This document shows positions 42,746 through 51,872 of a stretch of 64,000 bases of DNA, one piece after another (position 1 is the stretch's first letter; each line of letters begins with the position of its first letter). The stretch covers positions 1 through 64,000 of the forward strand of contig CAYQCE010000005.1 of NCBI GenBank assembly GCA_964415885.1, read 5' to 3'. The translations under genes and the position numbers were made by a program. This DNA comes from CAYQCE01 sp964415885 (lineage in GTDB: Bacteria; Zixibacteria; MSB-5A5; JAABVY01; JAHJOQ01). Under the pieces are notes generated by a model that did no database searches, was not told the DNA's origin, and was given only the letters and a program-made list of their open reading frames with translations.

Positions 42746-44242
42746 CTACTTTATGCTATATTGCTTTAACTTCCTGTATAGTGTCCTCTGTCCGATTCCG
42801 AGCATTTCGGCAGCCTTCCGCCGGTTGCCGTGAACCTTGGCGAGTGCCTGCTTTATCAGCAGACGTTCCATATCCGAGATAGTCGTGGTTTCGGCATCCG
42901 CCGGCGACATGCCTTCCTTGCCGATCTCCATCGACGGGTCAAGATCTGATTGTGCATTCCCGCCTATTATGTCCTCCTGGCTTGCCGCCTCAACCTGTTC
43001 GAGGATGATCTCCTTTAGGCCTGCAACCTCCTGAGCGAGCTTTAACAGTGCCTGATAGATGAGCTGTGAGTCTATTGAGTCGCGCAATCTTCCCGAGGCT
43101 ACCGGAAGCTGACGACTGGTTCGGGACTGACGGTTGATAAAGTCGCTCACGTCGTCAGGGGTGATCTTGCCTCCGGTCGCTGTTGCGAGTGTGGCGTCGA
43201 CAAAATTACGCAACTCACGGATATTACCGGGCCAGCTGTACCTTAGAAGCATATCCGTCGCTCCCGGCTCGATCTCGATATCTTTCCCGGATCGCTGCTC
43301 GATGAAGTGCATGAAAATTGGCATGATATCTACGGGACGGTCCCGGAGGGGTGTGGCGTTTAAGCTGACCACCGATATTCGATAGAAGAGATCCTCACGG
43401 AACTCGCCTTCATCGGTCATCGATTTCAGATCCCGATTGGAGGCGGCGATCACTCGGACATCCACCGATATCTGTTCGCGGCCGCCTACGCGCATGAATG
43501 ATCGTTGTTCGATAACTCGGAGCAGCCTTACCTGAACTTCGGGCTTGATCTCGCCGATCTCATCGAGGAAAATCGTGCCGCCGTTTGCCTGCTCGAAGAA
43601 GCCTTCTCGACGCGCTGCAGCTCCCGTGTAGGCCCCTTTCTCATGGCCGAACAGCTCACTTTCGAGCACACCCTCGGCTATGGCGCCGCAGTTGACCGGC
43701 ACAAAGGGATTGGCCGCTCGGGAACTCAGGTTATGGACTGCCCGCGCGTACAGCTCTTTTCCCGTCCCGCTCTCACCGCCGATCAACACCGTGACATCCG
43801 ATCTGGAAACCTGAGAGATCGTCCTCGCCGCCTGAAGAAGGGCCGGGGAGTGACCGTAGATATGCTCGCCCCTGAGCATGTCGATAAGCCGCTCGTTCTC
43901 TTTGATCTCTTCGTAGATAAGCTCTGCGCCGGAACCCTTGTCGAATATCCCGGTGAGGAATTTCCGTATGCTGTCGTTAAACCTGCCGTTCGCGGGAGAG
44001 TTAAAGACATAGACTTTGGAATCGAAATGCTGGCGAGTGACCGTTCGCAGAAGTGGCACTATGTCTCCCGCGCAGCACTCGAGATCGAGTAGTATAAGAC
44101 AGGGAGGCAGTTGACCCAGCGCCCCGATCAGTTCGGATGAGGCTATCGCCCTCAAGACAGTGACATCATCTTCGACCGCGAGAATCTCGAACTCGTCGGC
44201 AAAGGAGTCATCCTCTGTCAGGATGATGATTGACTCGGTCAT
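42746..44242 (-). CDS. Sigma-54-dependent response regulator (NtrC type)
   Basis: 498 aa. A receiver-like domain (1-115) has acidic pocket residues E10-D12 and candidate phospho-acceptor D53 (LILLDLE). The AAA+ domain has Walker A GESGTGKE, the sigma-54 loop GAYTGA (the first F of GAFTGA is Y, an allowed variant) and Walker B GTIFLDEIGEI. The C-terminus is a Fis-type helix-turn-helix (KVHGNRRKAAEMLGIGQRTLYRKL). The ATG overlaps the rnr stop by 4 nt. No histidine kinase is adjacent. It lies immediately before the surface-protein trio, so it may regulate it or simply share the operon. Its targets are unknown. Confidence 0.93.
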   Translation of the reverse strand: MTESIIILTEDDSFADEFEILAVEDDVTVLRAIASSELIGALGQLPPCLILLDLECCAGDIVPLLRTVTRQHFDSKVYVFNSPANGRFNDSIRKFLTGIFDKGSGAELIYEEIKENERLIDMLRGEHIYGHSPALLQAARTISQVSRSDVTVLIGGESGTGKELYARAVHNLSSRAANPFVPVNCGAIAEGVLESELFGHEKGAYTGAAARREGFFEQANGGTIFLDEIGEIKPEVQVRLLRVIEQRSFMRVGGREQISVDVRVIAASNRDLKSMTDEGEFREDLFYRISVVSLNATPLRDRPVDIMPIFMHFIEQRSGKDIEIEPGATDMLLRYSWPGNIRELRNFVDATLATATGGKITPDDVSDFINRQSRTSRQLPVASGRLRDSIDSQLIYQALLKLAQEVAGLKEIILEQVEAASQEDIIGGNAQSDLDPSMEIGKEGMSPADAETTTISDMERLLIKQALAKVHGNRRKAAEMLGIGQRTLYRKLKQYSIK

Positions 44243-46401
44243 CTCCTACGGCGTCTCTTACCCGATTTTTTCTGCTTCTTCCGTTTGGGTTTCTCTTCAA
44301 CCAGTCTGAGATTGGTCTGATATCGATCCAGGTCCACGTTGATCACCTGCACGTGGATCTTGTCGCCGAGGGAATACGTGTTGGAGCTGTGCACCCCGAA
44401 TACCTTTGTGCGGTTGTCGTCGATCTTGTAGTAGTCATCGCTCAATGTCGAAAGACGGACCACACCTTCAGCGGAGAGCTTCGACAGGCGGACGAAGAAC
44501 CCGAACGACGCGATACCCGAGATCACGCCCTCGAAGACATCGCCGACATGACGCGACAGGTATACCGCCTGCTTGATCTTGACTGTCTCACGTTCCGCCT
44601 CTTCTGCCAGCTTTTCTTTCTGGGAAGAATGTTCACCGACACTCTTGAGAAGCCGCTTGATATTAAGCGTGCGTTTGCCGGGATATCGTCCGTTTTTGAT
44701 CTCTTTGAGAAGACGATGAACGAACAGGTCGGGGTATCTCCGGATCGGAGATGTGAAGTGCAGGTAGTTTTTGAATGCCAGGCCGAAGTGGCCGATGTTC
44801 TCCGGCTGATAAACGGCCTTTTTTAACGACCGCAGTAGAAATTCACTCAGGACGTCCTCCTCCGGGGTCCCCTCGATCCGTTTAAGAAATCGTGAGAGTT
44901 GCAACGGTTTTGGCGGATCGGTGAACTTCAGATCATGTCCGAATCCTTTGGCAAACTCGCGGTAGTTCTTTAGCTTTTCAGTATCAGGGACATCGTGCAC
45001 TCGGTACAGCGTTGGCAGCCCGAGACGGATGAAATGCTCTGCCACGGTCTGGTTGGCGAGGAGCATGAAATCCTCTACGAGCTTGTGCGCCTTCCTGCGG
45101 GCTCGAGGCTGCAAATCGACCACATCGCCCGACTTATCGAGTATAACTCGCGGCTCCGGGAGATCGAAATCGAGGCTGCCTTTGGCGAGTCTCTTCTCGC
45201 GCAAAATCGCGGCGAGTTGCCGCATTTTGTCGAGGGAATCAGTCAGCCCTTTCAGTTGCTTCGTTGGCTTACCCGTGTCGAAATATGCCTGGACTTCGTC
45301 ATAGGAGAGCCTGCCTTTGGAGTGAATCACCGATGGCTCGATCCGATATTTGGTCACTCGTCCGCTCTTGCTGATGTCCATGATGCATGAGAACGCGAGC
45401 CGGTCCTCATGCCCTTTCAGGCTGCATATCTCGTTCGAGAGAGCTTCGGGCAGCATCGGTAATACACGATCGACGAGATAGACCGATGTGGCTCGCTCTC
45501 GAGCTTCGATATCGATGATCGAACCCTCTTTGACATAGTGGGAGACATCTGCGATGTGCACCCCCAGTGTCCATCTGCCACCGTCGTGCTCCTGAATCGA
45601 GACCGCATCGTCGTAATCCTTGGCATCCGCGGGGTCGATAGTGAAGAGGATTTCGTCCCGGAGGTCAAGCCTTCCGGCAATAGTCTTCTCCGTGATATCG
45701 AGACTGAGATCACGCGCAGCGGCCTCCACTTTCTCCGGAAACTCTGTCGGCAGACCGAAATCGTAGATGGCGGACATAATATCCACACCCGGCTCTTCCG
45801 GATGTCCGAGAACTTCGACAATCTCCCCCTCGGGGTTCATCATCGGGTTCTTCCAGCCAGAGAGTGCCACGACTACTTTTTCACCTACTTCCGGCCTGAT
45901 CTCTTTTGGTCGCTGAACATATATATCGCGCCCGATTGCAGTGTCATCGGGACGGACCGTTTCGAAATGTCTGCTCCGCTGGAATGTGCCGACTATGACA
46001 TTGCGGTTCCGTTTTAGCACTTTAACTACCGCACCTTCGGGGCTCTTTCCACGACTGGATGGCTTGACACGGACTACTACGATGTCGCGGTCGAGAGCAG
46101 TGGAGGTGTCCTCCGGAGGGACATAGATCTCCTCGGAGCCATCGTCCGGCTTAACAAATGCCGCCCCGCTCTTGATCGATTTGAATGATCCTGTCTTCAG
46201 ACTCAACTTGTCCGGCTGGCCGAAACGGCCGCCCTTGATACGGGCGATGGTGCCATCGTTGACGAGTTGTTTAACGAGCCTGCGGAAAGAGCGGTATTCT
46301 ATTTCCGGGACATTCAGCCCCCGCGCGAGTTCGCGAACGCGGACGGGGCGATAGCTCTTTGCGGAGATATACTCGACAATTTCGTCTCGTGTTACTGGCA
46401 T
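44239..46401 (-). CDS. rnr: Ribonuclease R
   Basis: 720-aa 3'-5' exoribonuclease processing structured RNA. In order: an N-terminal winged-helix domain (about 1-65), two cold-shock OB domains (about 70-230), the RNB catalytic domain with DPADAKDYDDAVSI (metal-binding aspartates) and RRYPDLFVHRLL, the C-terminal S1 domain (about 620-700) and a basic lysine/arginine tail (KPKRKKQKKSGKRRRRR) typical of RNase R. The length is a little below the 813-aa E. coli enzyme. It lies 83 nt behind mreB and is coupled to the sigma-54 regulator. Confidence 0.95.
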   Translation of the reverse strand: MPVTRDEIVEYISAKSYRPVRVRELARGLNVPEIEYRSFRRLVKQLVNDGTIARIKGGRFGQPDKLSLKTGSFKSIKSGAAFVKPDDGSEEIYVPPEDTSTALDRDIVVVRVKPSSRGKSPEGAVVKVLKRNRNVIVGTFQRSRHFETVRPDDTAIGRDIYVQRPKEIRPEVGEKVVVALSGWKNPMMNPEGEIVEVLGHPEEPGVDIMSAIYDFGLPTEFPEKVEAAARDLSLDITEKTIAGRLDLRDEILFTIDPADAKDYDDAVSIQEHDGGRWTLGVHIADVSHYVKEGSIIDIEARERATSVYLVDRVLPMLPEALSNEICSLKGHEDRLAFSCIMDISKSGRVTKYRIEPSVIHSKGRLSYDEVQAYFDTGKPTKQLKGLTDSLDKMRQLAAILREKRLAKGSLDFDLPEPRVILDKSGDVVDLQPRARRKAHKLVEDFMLLANQTVAEHFIRLGLPTLYRVHDVPDTEKLKNYREFAKGFGHDLKFTDPPKPLQLSRFLKRIEGTPEEDVLSEFLLRSLKKAVYQPENIGHFGLAFKNYLHFTSPIRRYPDLFVHRLLKEIKNGRYPGKRTLNIKRLLKSVGEHSSQKEKLAEEAERETVKIKQAVYLSRHVGDVFEGVISGIASFGFFVRLSKLSAEGVVRLSTLSDDYYKIDDNRTKVFGVHSSNTYSLGDKIHVQVINVDLDRYQTNLRLVEEKPKRKKQKKSGKRRRRR

Positions 46402-46484
46402 GCACGTAAGTAACTAATATGTATCGGGATATGTCAAGTGAAAATCAAAAATCGGGAATGCTGATGCCAAATTGGCAGGGTTGG

Positions 46485-47519
46485 CTACTCTCCGCGGCTC
46501 TTAATGAGGACTTTCGAATACTGGCTCAGATTCTGAAGCACTGTACCGCAACCGCGCACCACGCATGTCAGCGGATCTTCAGCAGCGTTCACCGGCAGGT
46601 TTGTCTCGTGGCGGAGGCGTTTGTCGAGATTACGAAGTAGCGCGCCACCACCTGTGAGCACAATTCCTCGATCGAGGATATCGGATGCGAGCTCGGGCGG
46701 CGTTCGCTCAAGAGAAAGCTTAACCGCCTCGACGATATTGTCGATCGGCTCCGCGAGCGCCTCACGCACCTGCGCGGACGAGATCTTCATGTTCTTCGGT
46801 ACTCCGGCGACGAGATCACGCCCCTTGATCTCCATCGAATCCTCACGTTCCTGCGGGAAGGCGTTGCCGATCTTTATCTTTATCTGTTCGGCCGTGAGTT
46901 CGCCGATCAGGAGATTGTAGTTCTTCTTCAGATAGTTGACGATCGCCTCGTTCATCTCGTCGCCCGCGATACGGATCGACGTGTTATTGACGATGCCGTT
47001 AAGGGCTATCACGGCGATCTCCGATGTTCCGCCGCCGATGTCGATCACCATGATACCAGAGGGCTGATCTACGGGCAGGCCGACGCCGATCGCAGCGGCC
47101 ATCGGCTCCTGAATCAGGAATACCTCTCGCGCGCCTGCGTTCTCGGCAGAGTCGCGGACCGCGCGTTTCTCCACCTCAGTGATTCCGGACGGCACAGAGA
47201 TCACGATTCGAGGCTTGAGAAGAAACCTGTGTCGAACCACCTTCTTGATGAAGGATGAAAGCATCTTCTCGGTTATCTCGAAATCGGCGATGACACCGTC
47301 TTTGAGGGGCCGGATAGCCTTGATTTCACCCGGCGTTCGGCCGAGCATATACTTCGCCTCTTTGCCGATTGCCACTACCTTGCCGGACGAAATCTCGACC
47401 GCCACTACCGATGGCTCGTTAAGGACTATCCCCTTTGGGTGACCGCGGACAAAAACGAGTGTATTTGCGGTTCCGAGATCAATTCCAATGTCGTTCGAGA
47501 AGAGGTTTAAGATCGACAT
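46485..47519 (-). CDS. mreB: Rod shape-determining protein MreB
   Basis: 344-aa bacterial actin that guides lateral cell-wall synthesis. The N-terminal phosphate loop is GIDLGTANTLVFV; other family motifs are VVAIGKEAKYMLGRTP, VIDIGGGTSEIAVIAL, and GIVLTGGGALLRNLDKRL near the C-terminus. It has the normal length. mreC/mreD/rodA are not adjacent; instead RNase R follows. The Shine-Dalgarno (AAGGGAAAG) is unusually far (about 11 nt) from the ATG. Its presence points to a rod-shaped cell. Confidence 0.96.
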   Translation of the reverse strand: MSILNLFSNDIGIDLGTANTLVFVRGHPKGIVLNEPSVVAVEISSGKVVAIGKEAKYMLGRTPGEIKAIRPLKDGVIADFEITEKMLSSFIKKVVRHRFLLKPRIVISVPSGITEVEKRAVRDSAENAGAREVFLIQEPMAAAIGVGLPVDQPSGIMVIDIGGGTSEIAVIALNGIVNNTSIRIAGDEMNEAIVNYLKKNYNLLIGELTAEQIKIKIGNAFPQEREDSMEIKGRDLVAGVPKNMKISSAQVREALAEPIDNIVEAVKLSLERTPPELASDILDRGIVLTGGGALLRNLDKRLRHETNLPVNAAEDPLTCVVRGCGTVLQNLSQYSKVLIKSRGE

Positions 47520-47593
47520 ACACGTTCGCTTTCCCTTGCTTGCAGTCGATGATATCCGTGTACAACGTCCAATTCAACAAAAATTTGCCTGGA

Positions 47594-48514
47594 TCAGCCA
47601 AAATAAAGGTACCGCTTCCACAGATTAACGAAATCGCTCCAGTCCTCGCTCCGTTTCTTGTCGTAATTATCGAACACATTCAGGCCGCTGTCGATCTTGT
47701 CGATCTGATGCAGGACCCATGCCTCCCTGATCTGAGGAAGTACCGGTGAACCGAACTCGAGTTCTCCGTGGTGCGAGGCGATGAGGTGTCTGAGTTTCAG
47801 CTCATAGCTTTCCGGGAAGTCGGGGATCCTGGCGACAAGCTCTCTGACAATCTGATCGCCCAGCGTTATGTGCCCCACGAGCCGACCCTCGTCGGTATAA
47901 TCGAGTCTTACTCCCCTCTCAAGTTCACGAACTTTGCCTATGTCGTGGAAGAGCGCCCCGCAGATCAGCATATCCCTATTCAGTTTGGGGTAATGCTTGC
48001 AGACCAGATCGCCGAGGGTCGCCATCGAGATCGAATGTTCGGCCAGTCCGCCGATGTAGTCGTGGTGAAACCGTTTACCGGCCGGAGAATTGATATAGCT
48101 CTCGAACAGATCGACGTCGGCTCTGAAGAGTCGCAGGAGTTCGAGAAGGAACTCGTCTTCGACAGTCGCGGCGATCGAATCGAAATCATCCCGGAGTCGA
48201 TCGGTTCCGCCCTCGACAACCGGGAGCAGGTCGGCAAGCTGGTACTCGTCGTCCTTTGCCGGCCTGATTCTCATCACTCGCAGTTGCGGCCTGTTGCGGT
48301 AAGTCCCGATCTGTCCCCGTACCTTGACCACGTCCGCGCCGCTGATCTCTGCGAGAGCATTTCCGGCCTCTTCCCACAGGACGGCATCGATTTGCCCGGA
48401 TGCATCCTGCAGGGTCACCTTCAGCATTTCACCGCCGTCGTATTGCTTCAATTCGTGACCGGCGAGCACGAAGAAGTCGGTTACTGTATCCCCCAGAACG
48501 AAATCTTTGATCAT
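47594..48514 (-). CDS. YhaM-type 3'-5' exoribonuclease (OB-fold plus HD)
   Basis: 306 aa. The N-terminal OB-fold nucleic-acid-binding domain (about 1-110) has the typical LQDASGQIDAVLWE and VVKVRGQIGTYRNRPQL. A C-terminal HD domain (about 145-290) has H-DYIGGLAEHSISM, GALFHDIGK and HLIASHHGELEFG. This combination is diagnostic for YhaM/Cbf1 exonucleases. The ATG at 48514 has GGAGG; an extra 48 nt are open upstream without a good start. It diverges from the lptF-like gene. Confidence 0.88.
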   Translation of the reverse strand: MIKDFVLGDTVTDFFVLAGHELKQYDGGEMLKVTLQDASGQIDAVLWEEAGNALAEISGADVVKVRGQIGTYRNRPQLRVMRIRPAKDDEYQLADLLPVVEGGTDRLRDDFDSIAATVEDEFLLELLRLFRADVDLFESYINSPAGKRFHHDYIGGLAEHSISMATLGDLVCKHYPKLNRDMLICGALFHDIGKVRELERGVRLDYTDEGRLVGHITLGDQIVRELVARIPDFPESYELKLRHLIASHHGELEFGSPVLPQIREAWVLHQIDKIDSGLNVFDNYDKKRSEDWSDFVNLWKRYLYFG

Positions 48515-48607
48515 GTTTGGCCTCCGGGGGTACAAGGTAATGCCGGTACAATTCGGTGGCAAGGAAAATGCTTGTCTAAGCTTTTGAACTTATTTAGCTT
48601 GGCCGAA

Positions 48608-49942
48608 ATGCGGATACTGAGCCGTTACATCCTAAAAGAACACCTCGGACCATTTCTCTTCGCGTTCTTCGTCGTAACATTCGTCCTGATTCTAGACTTC
48701 GTACCGAGTGTTATCGATATGGCGATTGGCAAGAACCTCGACTTCCTGACGATCCTCTGGGTCTTCATTCTCAATCTCGCCTGGATGCTCGCGCTCTCGA
48801 TACCGATGTCGACTCTCGTTGCGACGCTGATGGCTTTCGGGCGGATGACCTCTGATATGGAGGTTCTCGCGATCAAGAGCTCGGGAATACACCTGATGCA
48901 GATTCTGAGGCCGGTGCTGATATCCAGCGTGCTCCTCGCCTCTTTTCTGGTCTGGTTCAACAATGAGGTATTGCCCGATGCCAACCATAAGGCGCGTATC
49001 CTGATGAGCGACATAAGGGTCATGCGGCCTACGCTGTCGATCCGGAGCAACGTGTTTCTGAGCGATATTCCGGGCTATGTGATCCTCATCAGCGATATCG
49101 ATCATACTACTTCGCGTATCAAGGATGTGACCATATTCGACCAGAAGGATCCGCAGAACCCGAGGCTGATCCTCGCTGAAGGCGGCAAACTCGAATATCT
49201 CGAAAACGGCAATGTGCTGAGCTTCCAGCTCGAAGAAGGCGAGACTCACGAGCCGGTCAAGGGCGAGGGCAACAAGTGGCAGTGGGTTCAGTTCGAGAAA
49301 CAGACGGTGAATATACGGGATGTGGACCGATCACTGCAGAGAACCTCATCGGAATACCGCGGCGACCGCGAGCTGTCGTCCGAAGCCATGCTGGAGGAGA
49401 CTCGCAAATGGCAGGAGAACATCGACCGAACACAGCGGGCGGTGTCGAGGCGAATAGAGACCGAGGTGAGGCGCCTGCTCTACGGTGAAACTCGAGACAA
49501 GCCGGCCGAAGAAGAAATGTTCTATCGGAAAGCCATCAATCTCGCATATCAACAGGCCAGCCAGATGTCACGATTCCTCGATCAGTCGATCAAGTCTCGA
49601 GATAGAACGGAAAAGATGAAGAACACATATCTTCTCGAGGTTCACAAGAAGTACTCTTTGCCCGCCGCGTGTATCGTGTTCATCCTCATAGGAGCACCGC
49701 TCGGCATTCTCGCTCGGAAGGGCGGGATGTCGGTCTCCATCGGAATATCTATCGGGTTGTTCATAATCTACTGGGCGTTCTTGATAGGTGGAGAGGAACT
49801 CTCTGACAGGGGGTTCATTTCCCCTGTAGTTGCAATGTGGTCGGCTAATGTTCTGATTGCGGCCGTCGGCCTGGTCCTGCTATATAAGGTGATGGCAGAG
49901 AAACGGCTCCTCGAGGTCGTGGGGTTGACAGGGAGAAAGTGA
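48608..49942 (+). CDS. lptF: LptF/LptG family lipopolysaccharide export permease (first copy)
   Basis: 444-aa inner-membrane permease of the YjgP/YjgQ family, part of the LptB2FG extractor of lipopolysaccharide. Three N-terminal TM helices begin RILSRYILKEHLGPFLFAF, a periplasmic beta-jellyroll lies in the middle, and three TM helices close the protein (GAPLGILARKGGMSVSIGI). An extra charged, coiled-coil-like stretch (about 225-345) makes it longer than typical LptF. The start is ATG 48608; a TTG 36 nt upstream preceded by AAGGA is possible. It is co-transcribed with the second permease 4 nt later. Confidence 0.9.
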   Translation: MRILSRYILKEHLGPFLFAFFVVTFVLILDFVPSVIDMAIGKNLDFLTILWVFILNLAWMLALSIPMSTLVATLMAFGRMTSDMEVLAIKSSGIHLMQILRPVLISSVLLASFLVWFNNEVLPDANHKARILMSDIRVMRPTLSIRSNVFLSDIPGYVILISDIDHTTSRIKDVTIFDQKDPQNPRLILAEGGKLEYLENGNVLSFQLEEGETHEPVKGEGNKWQWVQFEKQTVNIRDVDRSLQRTSSEYRGDRELSSEAMLEETRKWQENIDRTQRAVSRRIETEVRRLLYGETRDKPAEEEMFYRKAINLAYQQASQMSRFLDQSIKSRDRTEKMKNTYLLEVHKKYSLPAACIVFILIGAPLGILARKGGMSVSIGISIGLFIIYWAFLIGGEELSDRGFISPVVAMWSANVLIAAVGLVLLYKVMAEKRLLEVVGLTGRK

Positions 49943-49946
49943 ATCG

Positions 49947-51065
49947 ATGTACAAAGTCCTCGACAGATATCTCTATCGTACTTTTTTCAAGTCGCTATTT
50001 GTGTCGCTTCTCGTATTCCTCTTCATCTATCTTATCATCGACAATACCGAGCATCTCGATGACTACATAGACAACCAGGCAGAGTTCGGCACGATAGTCC
50101 GGTACTATATCCACTTTTTCCCCTTTATTATTGTGCAGGTAACTCCCGTTGCGGTTTTGCTTGCATCGATGTTCACCATCGGATTGATGGCGCGCAGGAA
50201 CGAACTTCTCGCTTTGAACTCATCGGGAGTCAGCCTCTATCGAACCGCTCAGCCGCTGCTTTTGTGCGGTCTTGTCATTGCTGTCGGGATGTTCTTCTTC
50301 GCGGATCAAGTCGTCCCGGGTGCGAACCGCAAGAAGATGCAGATTCTGCATGGCGAGATCGAGAAGCAGGCGACCTACGGCAAGGAACAACTGCGCAATC
50401 TGTACTACCTCGGCGAGCAGGGTCGAATTTTTCAGTTCGAGAGCTATGACCTCGGTAAACTGACGGCACGCGGTGTCAGCATTCGTAAGGTTAGAGAGAA
50501 TCGACTCCAGAGCCAGATCGAGGCTCAAATGATGAGATGGGAGGATTCCGGGTGGGTTGCATACGATGTTGAGTTCCGTGAATTCGGACATGATTCAGTG
50601 GGCATTGGACTCGAAACGCTCGAGCATCGGGATACACTGCTTCTGAGTCAGCTCACGGAAGAGCCGGGTCTTTTCGAGAAGTCGGAGTCTATCCGAAGGA
50701 GTTCGGACAAGAATCTCGGCTTCGATATGTCTGTAGCGGATATCGAGCGGGCGATTGAATACCGGGAGAAGGCAGCAATGGAGACAACGCGTGAGCAAGT
50801 ATACCTGCAGATGAAATACGCGCTTCCGCTTGCGAATTTTATAATCGTCCTTCTCGCAGTTCCACTCGCGTCCGACCCTCGCCGTGGGTCGCTCGCTATC
50901 GGTTTCGCATTCTCCGCCGGTATTACATTCGTATATATTCTGCTTTTCGAAACCGGACAGAAACTCGGGACCGAGGGCACCATACCTCCCTGGGCTGCGG
51001 CATGGGGAGCGAACGCGCTATTCTTCCTCTTGGGGATGGTTTTCATGCTGAAGGCGAGGAAGTGA
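49947..51065 (+). CDS. lptG: LptF/LptG family lipopolysaccharide export permease (second copy)
   Basis: 372-aa partner permease: N-terminal LDRYLYRTFFKSLFVSLLVFLF, a central beta domain and C-terminal helices with FIIVLLAVPLAS. With the preceding gene it completes the LptFG pair that works with LptB. Which copy is functionally F or G is assigned only by order. The next gene starts in the stop codon region (TGATG), so all three are translationally linked. Confidence 0.9.
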   Translation: MYKVLDRYLYRTFFKSLFVSLLVFLFIYLIIDNTEHLDDYIDNQAEFGTIVRYYIHFFPFIIVQVTPVAVLLASMFTIGLMARRNELLALNSSGVSLYRTAQPLLLCGLVIAVGMFFFADQVVPGANRKKMQILHGEIEKQATYGKEQLRNLYYLGEQGRIFQFESYDLGKLTARGVSIRKVRENRLQSQIEAQMMRWEDSGWVAYDVEFREFGHDSVGIGLETLEHRDTLLLSQLTEEPGLFEKSESIRRSSDKNLGFDMSVADIERAIEYREKAAMETTREQVYLQMKYALPLANFIIVLLAVPLASDPRRGSLAIGFAFSAGITFVYILLFETGQKLGTEGTIPPWAAAWGANALFFLLGMVFMLKARK

Positions 51066-51598
51066 TGAATCGACCGGAAGCAAGAGATGGAAGGAAAGGA
51101 TCAATGTTAATACCGACAATAGTGATGGCGGCTCTGGCGGTGATGCTTATCGTCATCGGCTTTCGCGGCGGCGAAAACCAGCATATCACCGGACTCAATG
51201 CGGCGTGGAAGATGCTTCTGGAAATCCTGCCGCTCCTGATTTTTGCCTTCATAATTGCAGGTATGGCACAGGTCCTTCTACCTCAGGCAACGATAGACAA
51301 GTGGGTCGGTGAAGAGGCAGGATTGCGCGGAATATTCATCGGCTCGGTCGCCGGCGGGCTCACGCCGGGTGGGCCGTTTGTCTCGCTACCGATAGCGGCC
51401 GGACTCATAAGAGCCGGTGCAGGGGTCGGCACGATGGTGGCGTTTCTGACCGGCTGGTCGCTTTATGCAGTCAGCAGGCTGCCGCTCGAGGTCGGAGTGC
51501 TGGGCTGGAAACTCACGGCAATCCGGCTGGTGTCGAGTCTTATCTTTCCACCTCTGGCCGGGCTGATCGCACACTACATGTTCTCGGCGGCGAAATAG
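51065..51598 (+). CDS. Short YraQ/ArsP-like permease
   Basis: 177-aa membrane protein with four to five TM helices and the family motif GGLTPGGPFVSLPIAAGLI, as in DUF318 (YraQ/ArsP) permeases, which are usually about 300 aa. So this is a half-length member. ArsP exports organoarsenicals in other bacteria; the arsM gene at 5.3 kb is in the same window but not linked. The ATG lies in the stop of lptG (1-nt overlap) with AGGAAG upstream; an earlier in-frame ATG would sit inside lptG. Confidence 0.7.
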   Translation: MNRPEARDGRKGSMLIPTIVMAALAVMLIVIGFRGGENQHITGLNAAWKMLLEILPLLIFAFIIAGMAQVLLPQATIDKWVGEEAGLRGIFIGSVAGGLTPGGPFVSLPIAAGLIRAGAGVGTMVAFLTGWSLYAVSRLPLEVGVLGWKLTAIRLVSSLIFPPLAGLIAHYMFSAAK

Positions 51599-51626
51599 GA
51601 TGGACGGTGCCGTAGGGAATCCCCGC

Positions 51627-51655
51627 TTGACATTGGTGGCTGTCGCGGATATAAA
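51627..51655 (+). promoter_or_regulatory. Near-consensus promoter of the rubredoxin operon
   Basis: TTGACA (51627-51632), 17-nt spacer, TATAAA (51650-51655). It lies 37 nt upstream of the rubredoxin ATG and is one of the best promoter matches in the window, suggesting high constitutive expression. Confidence 0.8.
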
Positions 51656-51691
51656 TAGCCTCTATCTGGTAGCATTACAGGAGAGCTCATC

Positions 51692-51868
51692 ATGACTGCC
51701 GAACAACCGATGAGAAAGTACATCTGCACTCAGTGTGGCTGGGTGTATGATCCCGAGGAGGGCGATCCGATGCACGGCATCGAACCGGGAACGCCGTTCG
51801 AAGAACTTCCCAAAAACTACCTCTGTCCGGTCTGTGGAGCGGGCAAGAACGATTTTACACCTATGTGA
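51692..51868 (+). CDS. Rubredoxin
   Basis: 58-aa iron-sulfur electron carrier with a single Fe(SCys)4 site. The cysteine pairs are CTQC (YICTQCGWVYDPEEG) and CPVC (LCPVCGAGKNDF), with the conserved aromatics of the rubredoxin core. The ATG at 51692 follows GGAGA by 7 nt. In anaerobes rubredoxin feeds electrons to oxygen- and peroxide-reducing enzymes; a rubrerythrin-like ferritin gene lies 1.7 kb downstream. It is the first gene of the operon; the FAH-like hydrolase starts 4 nt after its stop. Confidence 0.96.
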   Translation: MTAEQPMRKYICTQCGWVYDPEEGDPMHGIEPGTPFEELPKNYLCPVCGAGKNDFTPM

Positions 51869-51872
51869 GCTG

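Noticed and set aside
47768..48607. N-terminal extension of the first LptF-like gene by 280 codons
   Set aside because: The extension is antisense to the YhaM-like gene; the family N-terminus begins at the ATG 48608.
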